From: UBA2029 sp037447125
Lineage (GTDB): Bacteria; Chloroflexota; Anaerolineae; Aggregatilineales; Aggregatilineaceae
Length of the DNA stretch: 64,000 nt
Assembly (NCBI GenBank): GCA_037447125.1
Contig: JBBIHG010000004.1
Coordinates: forward strand, 21,261 to 85,260
Direction of reading: 5' to 3'
The position numbers were made by a program, and so were the translations under genes. Below, piece by piece: positions 8,227-17,600 of the stretch. The number at the start of each line of letters is the position of its first letter. Positions within the stretch are counted from its first letter, which is position 1. The notes under the pieces are model-generated. The model saw only the letters and a program-made list of their open reading frames with translations. It ran no database searches and was not told the origin of the DNA.

Positions 8227-8832
8227 ATGGACGCGGCGGCGTTGCTGGCGCTGATGCAGGCGCGGCGCTCGATCCGCCGCTACAGCGACCGGCCTGTGTC
8301 GCGGGCGGCGCTGGAGCGACTGCTTGAGGCGGCGCGTTGGGCACCGTCGGCGCACAACCGGCAACCCTGGCGCTTCGCTGTGCTCGTCGAGCCGGAGCCA
8401 CGCCTGCGCCTGGCCCAGGCGATGGGCGAGCGCTTCCGCCGCGACCTGCTGGCCGACGGCCTGCCGCCAGACGAAGTTGAGCGACAGGTGGCGCGTTCCA
8501 TTGCGCGGATCGGCGGCGCGCCGGCGGTGATCGTCGTGTTTCTGAGCATAGTGGACATGGATCGCCTTCCCGATGCACGCCGCCAGGGTTATGAGCGGGA
8601 GATGGCGGCGCAGAGCGTCGCCCTGGCCGTCCAGAATATGCTGCTGATGGCGCACGCGCAGGGGTTGGGGGCGTGCTGGATGTGCGCGCCGCTCTTCTGC
8701 CCGGACGTGGTGCGCGAGACGCTCGAACTGCCGCCTGACTGGGAAGCGCAAGCCCTGCTGACGGTGGGCTATCCGGCGGAGGCGCACAGCAAGGATCGCG
8801 CGCCCCTGGGAATGAAGCTTCGATGGTTCTGA
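8227..8832 (+). CDS. Nitroreductase-fold flavoprotein, FbiB C-terminal-domain-like (probable dehydro-F420-0 reductase)
   Basis: A 201-residue FMN-binding nitroreductase-fold protein. The N-terminal RRSIRRYSDRPV and ARWAPSAHNRQPWRF are classic FMN contacts, and a GLGACWMCAP segment follows near residue 145. It sits 4 bases after cofE and overlaps cofD by 10 bases. In actinobacteria the matching domain of FbiB reduces dehydro-F420-0 to F420-0 when phosphoenolpyruvate is the three-carbon donor. The same role is inferred here from gene order and would imply the PEP-based route. A generic nitroreductase is the alternative, but the embedding between cofE and cofD argues against it. Confidence 0.8.
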   Translation: MDAAALLALMQARRSIRRYSDRPVSRAALERLLEAARWAPSAHNRQPWRFAVLVEPEPRLRLAQAMGERFRRDLLADGLPPDEVERQVARSIARIGGAPAVIVVFLSIVDMDRLPDARRQGYEREMAAQSVALAVQNMLLMAHAQGLGACWMCAPLFCPDVVRETLELPPDWEAQALLTVGYPAEAHSKDRAPLGMKLRWF

Positions 8833-9773
8833 CACACGCGCCGCGCGTGGTTGCGCTGGCCGGAGGGGTGGGCGGGGCCAAGCTGGTCTTTGGGCTGGCC
8901 CAGGTCCTGCCGCCCGATCATCTGACGGTCGTCGGCAATGTAGCTGATGACTTTGAGCTGTATGGTCTGCACATCTCGCCTGACCTGGACACGGTGATGT
9001 ACACGCTGGCCGGAGTCGCCAACCCGGAGACGGGCTGGGGGCTGGCCGGGGACAGCGGGCAGATGCTCGATATGCTGGCCCGCTATGGCGAAGAGACCTG
9101 GTTTCGCCTGGGCGACCGCGACGTGGCCACGCACCTGCTGCGCACGCACTGGCTGGCGGCGGGCCTGTCGCTGACGGAGGTGACGGCTCGCCTGGCGGCG
9201 GCGCTGGGCGTCCGGCAGCGACTGCTGCCCGTCACCGACGACCCGCTGGCGACCATCGTAGACACCGTGGAACAAGGCCCGTTGGCTTTTCAGGACTACT
9301 TTGTGCGCTGGCGCTGGCAGCCGACCGTCCGCCGTGTCTGGTTTCGCGGCGCGCAGGACGCGCGCATCAGCGGGGCGGTTGCCCAGGCCGTGTCCGCTGC
9401 CGAAGTGATCGTGATCTGCCCGTCGAACCCGGTGCTGTCCGTTGCGCCAATCCTGGCCGCCGGTGGCATGAGCGACGTCTTGCGCGGGCGGCGGGGCGTG
9501 TGTGTGGCGGTCAGTCCGTTCATCGGCGGGCAGGCAATCAAGGGGCCGGCGGCCAAGCTGATGCCAGAGCTGGGACTGGACGTCTCTGCGACAGGCGTGG
9601 TGCGCTACTATCAGGGCCTGGTGGATGGGCTGGTGATAGACAGCGCCGACGCGGCCCAGGCGGCGGGGATGGGCGTTCCGGCGCTGGTCACGGGTACGCT
9701 GATGAAGACAGACGCCGACAAAGCGCGTCTGGCGCGTGAGGTCTTGGAGTGGGCAGGGAGTCTACAGCGATGA
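8823..9773 (+). CDS. cofD: 2-phospho-L-lactate / PEP transferase CofD (FbiA)
   Basis: A 316-residue CofD-family enzyme that transfers the phospholactyl or phosphoenolpyruvyl group from the guanylylated donor made by CofC onto FO, giving F420-0 or dehydro-F420-0. Motifs include ALAGGVGGAKLVFGL at residues 12-26, GNVADDFELYGLHISPDLDT, and the substrate-loop ICPSNPVLSVAPIL. The length is typical. The start overlaps the preceding reductase by 10 bases and the stop overlaps cofC by 4, so all three are probably translated together. FO itself would be made by CofG/CofH or FbiC, which are not in the window. Confidence 0.95.
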   Translation: MVLTHAPRVVALAGGVGGAKLVFGLAQVLPPDHLTVVGNVADDFELYGLHISPDLDTVMYTLAGVANPETGWGLAGDSGQMLDMLARYGEETWFRLGDRDVATHLLRTHWLAAGLSLTEVTARLAAALGVRQRLLPVTDDPLATIVDTVEQGPLAFQDYFVRWRWQPTVRRVWFRGAQDARISGAVAQAVSAAEVIVICPSNPVLSVAPILAAGGMSDVLRGRRGVCVAVSPFIGGQAIKGPAAKLMPELGLDVSATGVVRYYQGLVDGLVIDSADAAQAAGMGVPALVTGTLMKTDADKARLAREVLEWAGSLQR

Positions 9774-10435
9774 GCGTGTGGGCGATTGTCCCCGTCAAGC
9801 CCCTGAAGCGGGCCAAAAGCCGTCTGGCGGGGGTGTTGACAGCGGAGCAGCGCGAGTACCTGGCGACGCAACTCCTGCTGCGCACGGTGCGGCTGCTGCT
9901 GCCGCTCTCGCACATTCAGGGCGTGCTGGTCATCAGCCGCGATACGCGGGCGTTGGCGATGGCTCGTGACCAGGGCGCGCAGACGGTGCAGGAGAGCGGG
10001 GCGCCAGAACTCAACAGTGCGCTCCTGCGAGCGACTCACGCGTTGCGGACGTGGGGTGGCGAGGCCGGGTTGGTGGTGCCAGCGGACATCCCGCTGCTGT
10101 CCAGCGAGGATGTGGGCGCGGTAGTGGACATGGGGCGCTATCACAATTCTGTGGTGCTCGTGCCCGATCATCGAGAGCAGGGCACCAATCTGCTGTTCGT
10201 CAGGCCGCCCGGTCTGATCCCCTACGCCTTCGGAGAGAACAGCTTCAACCGCCACCAATACTACGCGCGTGATGTCGGGGCGACGGTGTTGGTTTATCGC
10301 TCGGACGGCGCTTCGCTGGATATTGACACCCCCGCTGACCTGGCCCGCTACATTGAGTTGGCAAAGGCGACGGGAGAGCCTATCATAGAGCGGGCTGGCC
10401 TGCTGGGCGCCCTGCTGTCGCAAGGCACCTCCTAG
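9770..10435 (+). CDS. cofC: Guanylyltransferase CofC (FbiD)
   Basis: A 221-residue nucleotidyltransferase that activates 2-phospholactate or phosphoenolpyruvate with GTP for CofD. The N-terminal IVPVKPLKRAKSRLAG is the diagnostic GTP-binding motif, VVPADIPLL the metal-binding strand, and VLVPDHREQGTNLLF the substrate region. The start ATG overlaps the cofD stop (ATGA). Which three-carbon acid it uses cannot be read directly. The adjacent FbiB-C-like reductase favours phosphoenolpyruvate. Confidence 0.93.
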   Translation: MSVWAIVPVKPLKRAKSRLAGVLTAEQREYLATQLLLRTVRLLLPLSHIQGVLVISRDTRALAMARDQGAQTVQESGAPELNSALLRATHALRTWGGEAGLVVPADIPLLSSEDVGAVVDMGRYHNSVVLVPDHREQGTNLLFVRPPGLIPYAFGENSFNRHQYYARDVGATVLVYRSDGASLDIDTPADLARYIELAKATGEPIIERAGLLGALLSQGTS

Positions 10436-10482
10436 ATCGGGCAGATGTTGGTGAAAATCACATGGTAGACAGGAGAGATCTT

Positions 10483-11490
10483 ATGGCTGACCAAGTTGCT
10501 TTGTATTTGCAGGATGCGCATCCGCTGGCGGAGGCGATCCAGTATGTGCAATACGCCGAGGATCGCGGCTTCGAAGCCGTCTGGCAGGCCGAAAGCCGCC
10601 TGGTGCGCGATGCCATCGTGCCCATGGCCGCGTTTGCGGCGACGACCAAGCGCATCAAGGTTGGCTCCGGTGTGATCAACAACTGGACGCGCAATGCCGC
10701 GCTGACGGCGGCGACCTTCCTGACACTGGATGATCTGGCACCGGACCGGATTCTGCTGGGCATCGGGGCGTGGTGGGATCCGCTGGCCAAGAACGTGGGC
10801 ATCGAGCGCACCAAGCCGCTGCTGGCCATGCGCGAGCATGTGACCGTGGTGCGCGATCTGCTGGCGATGAAGAACGTGACCTTTCACGGCGAGTTCGTGC
10901 ACGTGACCGGCATTGAACTGGACATCGTGCACGGGCGGCGCGAGCCGCGCAACGTGCCCATCTACATCGGCGCGACAGGCCCCAAGATGATGGCCCTGGC
11001 CGGCGAGATTGCCGATGGCGCGCTGCTCAACTATCTGGTGTCGCCCGCCTACAACGTGGCCGCGCTGGAGCAGTTGGAGTCCGGCGCGAAGCTGGCCGGG
11101 CGCAAGCTGGACGACATTGACCGGCCCCAACTGGTGGTGTGCTCGGTAGATAGTGACCGCAAGAGGGCGCTGGACGGCGCGCGCAAGCTGGTCACGCAGT
11201 ACCTGGGCCAGCAGCCGCACATTATGAAGGCCAGCGGCGTCAGCAGCGAGCTGCTCGACGAGATTCACCAGGTGCTGACCTGGCCGGCTACCGAAGAGCA
11301 GATCGAGCGCGCCATGACCCTGGTGCCCGATGACGTGGTGCAACTGATCACCGCGTCGGGGACGCCGGCAGAAGTGCGGGCCAAGGTGCGCGAATATGTG
11401 TCCACCGGCTGCACCTGCCCGGTGCTCTACCCGCTCGGCGACGATGTCCGGTTGATGATTGACACGTTCGCCGGCGGCTACAGCGACTGA
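10483..11490 (+). CDS. F420-dependent luciferase-like oxidoreductase (Mer-like)
   Basis: A 335-residue TIM-barrel flavin/deazaflavin oxidoreductase of the luciferase-like (LLM) family. It resembles F420-dependent methylenetetrahydromethanopterin reductases: AIQYVQYAEDRGFEAVWQAE, then RIKVGSGVINNWTRNAAL, then GAWWDPLAKNVGI, and IYIGATGPKMMALAGEIADG. ATG 10483 is chosen because AGGAGAG (10471-10477) lies 5 bases upstream. It follows cofC by 47 bases and is the likely local user of F420; the substrate is unknown. An FMN-dependent activity is possible for this superfamily, but the F420 genes beside it favour F420. Confidence 0.85.
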   Translation: MADQVALYLQDAHPLAEAIQYVQYAEDRGFEAVWQAESRLVRDAIVPMAAFAATTKRIKVGSGVINNWTRNAALTAATFLTLDDLAPDRILLGIGAWWDPLAKNVGIERTKPLLAMREHVTVVRDLLAMKNVTFHGEFVHVTGIELDIVHGRREPRNVPIYIGATGPKMMALAGEIADGALLNYLVSPAYNVAALEQLESGAKLAGRKLDDIDRPQLVVCSVDSDRKRALDGARKLVTQYLGQQPHIMKASGVSSELLDEIHQVLTWPATEEQIERAMTLVPDDVVQLITASGTPAEVRAKVREYVSTGCTCPVLYPLGDDVRLMIDTFAGGYSD

Positions 11491-11514
11491 CAGGCACCGC
11501 GCAGCGAGGCGTGA

Positions 11515-12033
11515 GTGTCCAATCATGCTCCCTCGGTGGAGCGGTTCGACCAGCAGCCGAGCGCGCGCTGGTGCTTCGTTTGCGGTGTCGAGAATCCGTG
11601 CGGGCTGCGCCTCCGCTTCTTCAACGACGGCTACCAGCGTGTGGTGGCGCGGGTGACGCTCGGCGAGCAGTACCAGAGCTACCCCGGCATGGCACATGGC
11701 GGCATCCTGGCGACGATTCTCGACGAGACGATGGGGCGCGCGCTGCTGGCCGACGAACGAACCGATGCGGTGGAGCAGGCGCGCTTCATGTTCACGGCGA
11801 AGTTGGAGATTCGCTACCGCCGCCCGGTGCCGCTGAACGAGGAATTTACCGTGCGCGGGCGCGTGGAGCAGGATCGCGGGCGGACGGCGTTGGTCAGCGG
11901 CGAGATCGCGCTGGCCGATGGATCGGTGGCAGTTGAGGCGTCGGCGACGCTGGCGGACATTCCCCAGGAGCACGTGACGCAGATGCGCGCTGCCGACGTG
12001 GGCTGGCAGGTGTATCCGGGAGAAGACGGCTGA
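11515..12033 (+). CDS. Hotdog-fold thioesterase (PaaI-like)
   Basis: A 172-residue single-domain hotdog protein. WCFVCGVENPCGLRLRF and MAHGGILATILDETMGRA (active-site region) mark the PaaI/acyl-CoA thioesterase group. GTG 11515 is the first plausible start, 24 bases after the preceding stop. It probably hydrolyses an acyl- or aryl-CoA thioester, with no clue to which. It is co-directional with its neighbours and ends 8 bases before the next gene. Confidence 0.8.
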   Translation: MSNHAPSVERFDQQPSARWCFVCGVENPCGLRLRFFNDGYQRVVARVTLGEQYQSYPGMAHGGILATILDETMGRALLADERTDAVEQARFMFTAKLEIRYRRPVPLNEEFTVRGRVEQDRGRTALVSGEIALADGSVAVEASATLADIPQEHVTQMRAADVGWQVYPGEDG

Positions 12034-12041
12034 GGCGGCTG

Positions 12042-14687
12042 ATGCCGGATGATGCGGGCGGCGTGGCGCACCATGTGCCGCGCCGCCGACCGTGGCTCCA
12101 GACAACAGGGGCCAGCCGCGAGCAGTGGATGGCGTGGCTGGCCCTTGTGGTTGTGGTGGGGGCGGTCGTGCTGCTTACCCTGAGCGTGAGCCTTTCGGTG
12201 AGCCGCGACCCGCTGCTCATGCCGCTCGATGACACCTACATTCACTTCCAGTACGCGCGCCAGTGGGCGGCGGGCCAGCCGATGACCTACTATCCGGGCG
12301 ACCCGCCGACCTCCGGCGCGACCAGCCTCCTCTATGCGCCGCTGTTGGCGCTCGGCTATGCGGCGGGCTTCGATGGCTGGGCGCTGGCGACCTGGGCGCT
12401 GGGCATCGGCGCGCTGGCTTTCTTCGGGTCGGTGTGGCTGGTCTACCTGATTGGGCGGGCGAGTCCGCTGGCCGAGGAGCCGGGCAGGGCAGGGTACGCG
12501 CTGGCTCTGGCTCTGGCTTACGCCGTGACGGGGCCGTTCGTGTGGGCGGCGCTCAGCGGCATGGAGACGGCGCTCTTCCTCTTCCTCACACTGCTGACCT
12601 TCTATGCTGCGCAGCAGAATCGCTTCCGTCTGACGATTGTAGCAGGAACGCTGGCCGTGCTGACTCGCCCGGAAGGCGTCATCATAGCGGCGCTGGCCGT
12701 GATCGCACTGGCCGTGCGGCATAAGTGGCCGCGCGACTGGCCGGTACGGCTGCGCCGGGCCGCGCTGCTTGGCCTGCCGGTCGCGGCGGCGCTGATCCAG
12801 CCCGCGCTAAACCGGGCGGCGACGGGCAGCCCGTCGGCGGCGGGGATGCAGGCCAAGTCCCTGCTGGCGAACACGGGCGCGCCGCCCGGCGAGCGGCTGG
12901 CGGACGTGCTCTCGTTCTTCGGGCGCATGTGGGGCGAGCTGCTCGTCGGGCGCAGCGCGGACTTTGGCACGTTCACCTCGCCGCTGCTGGCTCCGGCGGC
13001 GCTGGGGGCCTTGCTGGCGGGCACGTGGCTGGCCTGGCGGGGGAGGCGAGTCAACGCGGCGGCCCTGGCCCTGGCGACGATCCTGTTGCTGACGGCGGCG
13101 GTCGCCACGCTGGACACAGCATTCTGGCAGTTCAAGCGGTATCAGCTTCCGGTGATGGCGCTCTTCTACCCGGCGGCGGCGTGGGCGGCGCGCGGGCTGG
13201 GCGACGGGCTGGCCGCGCGCGCGGGGGGGCGGGCCTGGCGTTGGGCGCTGCCCGCGCTGATACTCCTCCCCTCAGCCTTAACCGCAATCAGCTTCGCCCG
13301 CTACTACGGCGAGAATGTGGCTGTCGTGCGCGACCAGCAGGTGCCGATGGCTCGCTGGGCCCGCGAAAACCTGCCGCTGGAGCCGGACGCGCCGCGCATC
13401 GGCGTGCACGACGTGGGCATGATGGGCTACTTCAGCGAGCGCCCGCTGTATGACGTGGTTGGCCTGACGCTGCCCGGCCCGGCTCCGTCGTGGCGGCAAG
13501 GCCCCGGCGCGATCTACGAGCACATGGCTCACAGCCGCTACCGGCCCGGCGCCTTCGCTATTTACCCGGACGTGCAGGGGCTGCGCTATTTGCTGGATGC
13601 GGGCGTCTTCGGCGACGTGCTGGCCGAGTTCCCGGTGACGCTGGGCGAACACAATGTCGCGGCGGCAGCGGACTACCAGGCGGTGTACGCGGCGGACTGG
13701 AGCACCACGCGCCTGGAGGAGATCGCCGCGCAAGCCTCTACGCTGGACGCAGTGCGGGGATTGGCGCTGGTGGACACGGTGGATGTCGCCAATTTGAGCA
13801 GTGAGGATGGGCACGATTACACCTGGTGGCAGGATGAGTCCCCGCCTGGCTTCGTCACTGAGGTCTACGCGCACTGGTACCATGCCTGCGGGCTGTCCGA
13901 CAAGGGAGCGTGCCGGGCGACTGACGGCGGGCGCGCCCTGACCGGCGGCGAGGCGTTCACCCTGCGCACGCGGCCCGGCGAAGACCTGCTGCTCGTCACG
14001 CGCGCCCACGGGCGGACGAGCGTGCTGCTGGCGATCTTCGTGAACGGCGTCCGCGTCGCGGAGCGCGTGCAGCCCGCCGTGCCGGGGCGCTGGGTGGAGA
14101 TCGTCACCTGGGTGCCCGCCGCACAGATCACGGGGACACGCACGCGGGTGCGCATCGAGGCGGATGTGGACGACTCCCGCGCCGACGCCTACTCGCCGTA
14201 CTACCACTGGGCATACCAGGGCAGTTTTCGCCCACAGGGGGCGGACGAGGAGCAGCCGGTCGCCGTTCTCGGCGAGGGGGGCGAGGTGCGTCTGCGCGAG
14301 GTGGCGCTCGCCTATACGCCGCCTGTTGACGGCGCTGGCGGGCAGGTCGCCGTTTATGCCGTGTGGCAGGGGCCGGCGCCCGGCGCAGGAGACGGCGTGA
14401 TCTTCGTACACCTGTATAATAGTGAGAGAGTGGATACTGAGCCGGTCGCGCAGGTAGTCACCCGTCCGGGCGGAGGGGCGTTGCCGCCGGCCAACTGGCT
14501 GCCCGGCACCCTGACGGATACATACACAGTTCTGCTGCCCGCAGACTTTCCGGCGGGCACCTATGTGGTGGTGCTCGGCATGTTCGAAGCGCGCACGGGC
14601 ATCCGCTACCCGGTAGTGGGGGAGGGCGCAGGCCCTGACGGGCGCTTGTTCATCGGTCAGATCATGGTGGAGGAGACTGAGCAGTGA
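12042..14687 (+). CDS. Large polytopic membrane protein, PMT/ArnT-like glycosyltransferase with soluble C-terminal region
   Basis: An 881-residue protein. The first hydrophobic helix lies near residues 28-52. It is followed by MPLDDTYIHFQYAR, resembling the DD-containing periplasmic loop of GT-C glycosyltransferases, then about nine further hydrophobic helices to residue 430. The remaining 450 residues look soluble and extracytoplasmic, with beta-rich stretches such as GEAFTLRTRPGEDLLLVTRA. It probably transfers a sugar from a polyprenyl-phosphate donor outside the membrane; acceptor unknown. Its stop overlaps the xdhD start (GTGA), an odd coupling between an envelope enzyme and a cytoplasmic hydroxylase. 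The GT-C assignment rests on topology and the DD motif only. Confidence 0.7.
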   Translation: MPDDAGGVAHHVPRRRPWLQTTGASREQWMAWLALVVVVGAVVLLTLSVSLSVSRDPLLMPLDDTYIHFQYARQWAAGQPMTYYPGDPPTSGATSLLYAPLLALGYAAGFDGWALATWALGIGALAFFGSVWLVYLIGRASPLAEEPGRAGYALALALAYAVTGPFVWAALSGMETALFLFLTLLTFYAAQQNRFRLTIVAGTLAVLTRPEGVIIAALAVIALAVRHKWPRDWPVRLRRAALLGLPVAAALIQPALNRAATGSPSAAGMQAKSLLANTGAPPGERLADVLSFFGRMWGELLVGRSADFGTFTSPLLAPAALGALLAGTWLAWRGRRVNAAALALATILLLTAAVATLDTAFWQFKRYQLPVMALFYPAAAWAARGLGDGLAARAGGRAWRWALPALILLPSALTAISFARYYGENVAVVRDQQVPMARWARENLPLEPDAPRIGVHDVGMMGYFSERPLYDVVGLTLPGPAPSWRQGPGAIYEHMAHSRYRPGAFAIYPDVQGLRYLLDAGVFGDVLAEFPVTLGEHNVAAAADYQAVYAADWSTTRLEEIAAQASTLDAVRGLALVDTVDVANLSSEDGHDYTWWQDESPPGFVTEVYAHWYHACGLSDKGACRATDGGRALTGGEAFTLRTRPGEDLLLVTRAHGRTSVLLAIFVNGVRVAERVQPAVPGRWVEIVTWVPAAQITGTRTRVRIEADVDDSRADAYSPYYHWAYQGSFRPQGADEEQPVAVLGEGGEVRLREVALAYTPPVDGAGGQVAVYAVWQGPAPGAGDGVIFVHLYNSERVDTEPVAQVVTRPGGGALPPANWLPGTLTDTYTVLLPADFPAGTYVVVLGMFEARTGIRYPVVGEGAGPDGRLFIGQIMVEETEQ

Positions 14688-17600
14688 AGATTACCTTTTC
14701 GCTCAATGGTGAGGCGGTGGCGCTGGATGCCGCGCCGAACGAGAGTCTGCTGCGCCTGCTGCGCCGCCATGGCGTCTTCGGCGTCAAGTACGGCGACGAC
14801 CAGGGCGTGAGCGGCATGGACGTGGTGCTGCTGGATGGCGCCCCCGTCGTGTCGTCGCTGATCCTGGCGGCGCAGGTCGCGGGCCGGTCGGTCGTCACGA
14901 TTGAGGGCGTCGGTGGGGCGCAGGAGCGTGGCTGGCGCGGCTCGGAGCCGCTGCACCCGTTGCAGGTGGCCTTTGTGGAGACAGGGGCCATCCAGTGCGG
15001 CTATTGCACGCCGGCGATGATCCTGGCAGCGAAGGCGCTGCTGGAGCGCAATCCGAGCCCGACCGAAGGCGACGTGCGCGAGGCGCTGGCCGGCGTGCTG
15101 TGCCGCTGCACCGGCTACGTCAAGCCGGTGGAAGCGGTGCTACGCGCGGCGGCGATGATGCGCGGCGAGGAGGTTCCCCCCATCGGGCCGGAGCGGGCCA
15201 TTCCAGTGCCGGCGGAAATCTTCACGCGCCCGGCAGGGTGGGGGGATGACGACGCCTTGCCCCCCGCCGACTCTCCGCAGGCGGGGCCGGGCACCTCGCA
15301 CGTGACCACGCGAACGCTGCCGGTGATGCTGGTCGCGCCGGAGGCGGACACGCTGCAACAGGTGGGCAAGCCCGCGCGCAAGGTAGACGCGCGCAAGCTG
15401 GTGCAGGGCAACCCGGCTTTCACGGATGACATCGAGTTTCGTGGGATGCTGGTCGGCAAGTTGTTGCTCAGCCCGCACGCTCATGCGCTGATCAAGCGCA
15501 TAGACGCCAGCCGGGCGCGCGCGCTGCCAGGCGTGCATGCCGTGCTGACCCACCAGGACCTGCCGCGCGTGCCCTATACGACGGCGGGGCAAAGCGACCC
15601 AGAGCCGGGGCCGCACGACAACTATAGCCTGGACACCAAGGTGCGCTTCGTCGGCGACCGGGTGGCGGCGGTTGCGGCGGAGACGGAAGAGATCGCGCGC
15701 AAGGCGTTGGAACTGATCGAGGTCGAGTACGAGTTGCTGCCGGCTATCTTCGACCCGCGCGAGAGCATGAAGGAAGGCGCGCCCATCCTGCACGACGAGC
15801 CGGAAAGCTGGCACATCGAGGACAGGACGCGCAATCTGGCCGCCGTCATTGACTGGGAAGTAGGCGATGTGGAGGCGGGCTTCGCCCAGGCCGACCGCAT
15901 CTTTGAGGCGACATACTACAGCCCCAAGGTGCAGCAGACGCCGCTGGAGCCGCACGTTGTGGTCACCTGGTGGGACGAGGACGACCGCCTGGTGATCCGC
16001 ACGAGCACACAGGTGCCGTTCCACGTGCGGCGCATCCTGGCTCCTGTGCTCGGCCTGGCGGAAAAGCGTATCCGCGTGATCAAACCGCGCATCGGCGGCG
16101 GCTTCGGCGTCAAGCAGGAAGTGCTGATTGAGGACATCTGCGCCCACCTGACCATCGCCACCGGTCGCCCGGTGCGCCTGGAGTACACGCGCGAAGAGGA
16201 GTTCTACGCCAGTCGCTCGCGGCATCCCATGGTCCTGACGCTGAAGACGGGCGTGACCCGCGACGGGAAGATCGTCGCCAACCAGATGCACGCGCTCAGT
16301 GACACCGGGGCCTGCGGCTCGCACGCGATGACTGTGGCGGGCAACACCGGCCACAAAGCCATGTCACTCTACAACGCGCCCAACATCAAGTTCCGGGCGG
16401 ATGCCGTCTATACCAACACCCCGCCCAGCGGCGCGTTTCGCGGCTACGGCGTGCCGCAGGGCTTTTGGGCGGTGGAACAGCAGATCGAGTGGATTGCCCG
16501 TGAGATGGGCTGGGACCCCCTGCGGTTCCGCCTCAACAATGCCATCAAGAGCGGCGACGAGCACCCGGCGAGCAAGGCCTGGAGCGAAGGGCGCGAGGCG
16601 GCGCCGGAGTTCATCCAGTCGTGCGGGCTGGCCGAGTGTGTGGAGCAGGGCGCGAAGGCGATTCGCTGGCACGAGCGGTTCGGCAATCCCGCCTGGCACC
16701 AGGTGCCGGGCAAGCCTCACCTGCGGCGAGGCATCGGCGTGGCGGCGGTGATGCAGGGCACGGCCATCCCCCGTCTGGATATGGGCGCGGCCAGCATCAA
16801 GATCAACGACGATGGCTCGTTCAACCTGCTGGTCGGCGCCACCGACCTGGGCACTGGCTCTGACACCGTGCTGACCCAGATGGCGGCGGAAGTGCTCGGC
16901 TGCGCGCCGGAGGACTTCATCACCTATTCGTCAGACACGGACTTCACGCCGTTCGACAAGGGCGCGTATGCGTCCAGCACGACCTACATCTCCGGGCGGG
17001 CGACGGTGCTCGCCGCCGAGAAGGTCGCCGCGCAGATGCGCGAAGTCGCCGCGCGGATGCTCAATCAGCAGGACGGGGGCACTTCGCCCATCGCGCCAGA
17101 AGACATTGTGCTGCGCGACCGCGCGGCCCACGCGCCGGACGGGCGCAGCGTGACGCACCGCGCGATCGCGCTCAACAGCCTGCATCACGAGCACCAGCAG
17201 CAGATCATGGCCACGGCCAGCTATGTCAGCCCGGACTCGCCGCCTCCATTCGCGGCGCAGTACGTGACGCTGACGCTTGACACCGAGACAGGCCAGTTCA
17301 CGGTGGACGAGATGGTGATGGCCGTGGACGGCGGTGTGATCGTCAACCCGGTGACGGCCAGCGGCCAGATCGAGGGGGGCATGGTCCAGGCACTCGGCTA
17401 CGGGCACTGCGAGGAAATGGTCTTCGACGCGATGGGGCGCATGACCAACCCACAGTTCGGCCCGTACAAGATTTACCGCGCCGACGAAATGCCGGAGATG
17501 GGTGTTATCTTCGTCGAGACCTACGAGCCGAGCGGGCCGTTCGGGGCGAAGGCTGTCGCCGAGATTCCGCTAGACGGCGTGGGGCCTGCGCTGGCGAACG

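Noticed and set aside
14415..14420. TATAAT box inside the membrane protein gene, 264 bases before xdhD
   Set aside because: No acceptable -35 element lies at the right distance, and the GTGA coupling already explains xdhD translation. It is kept only as a remote possibility.
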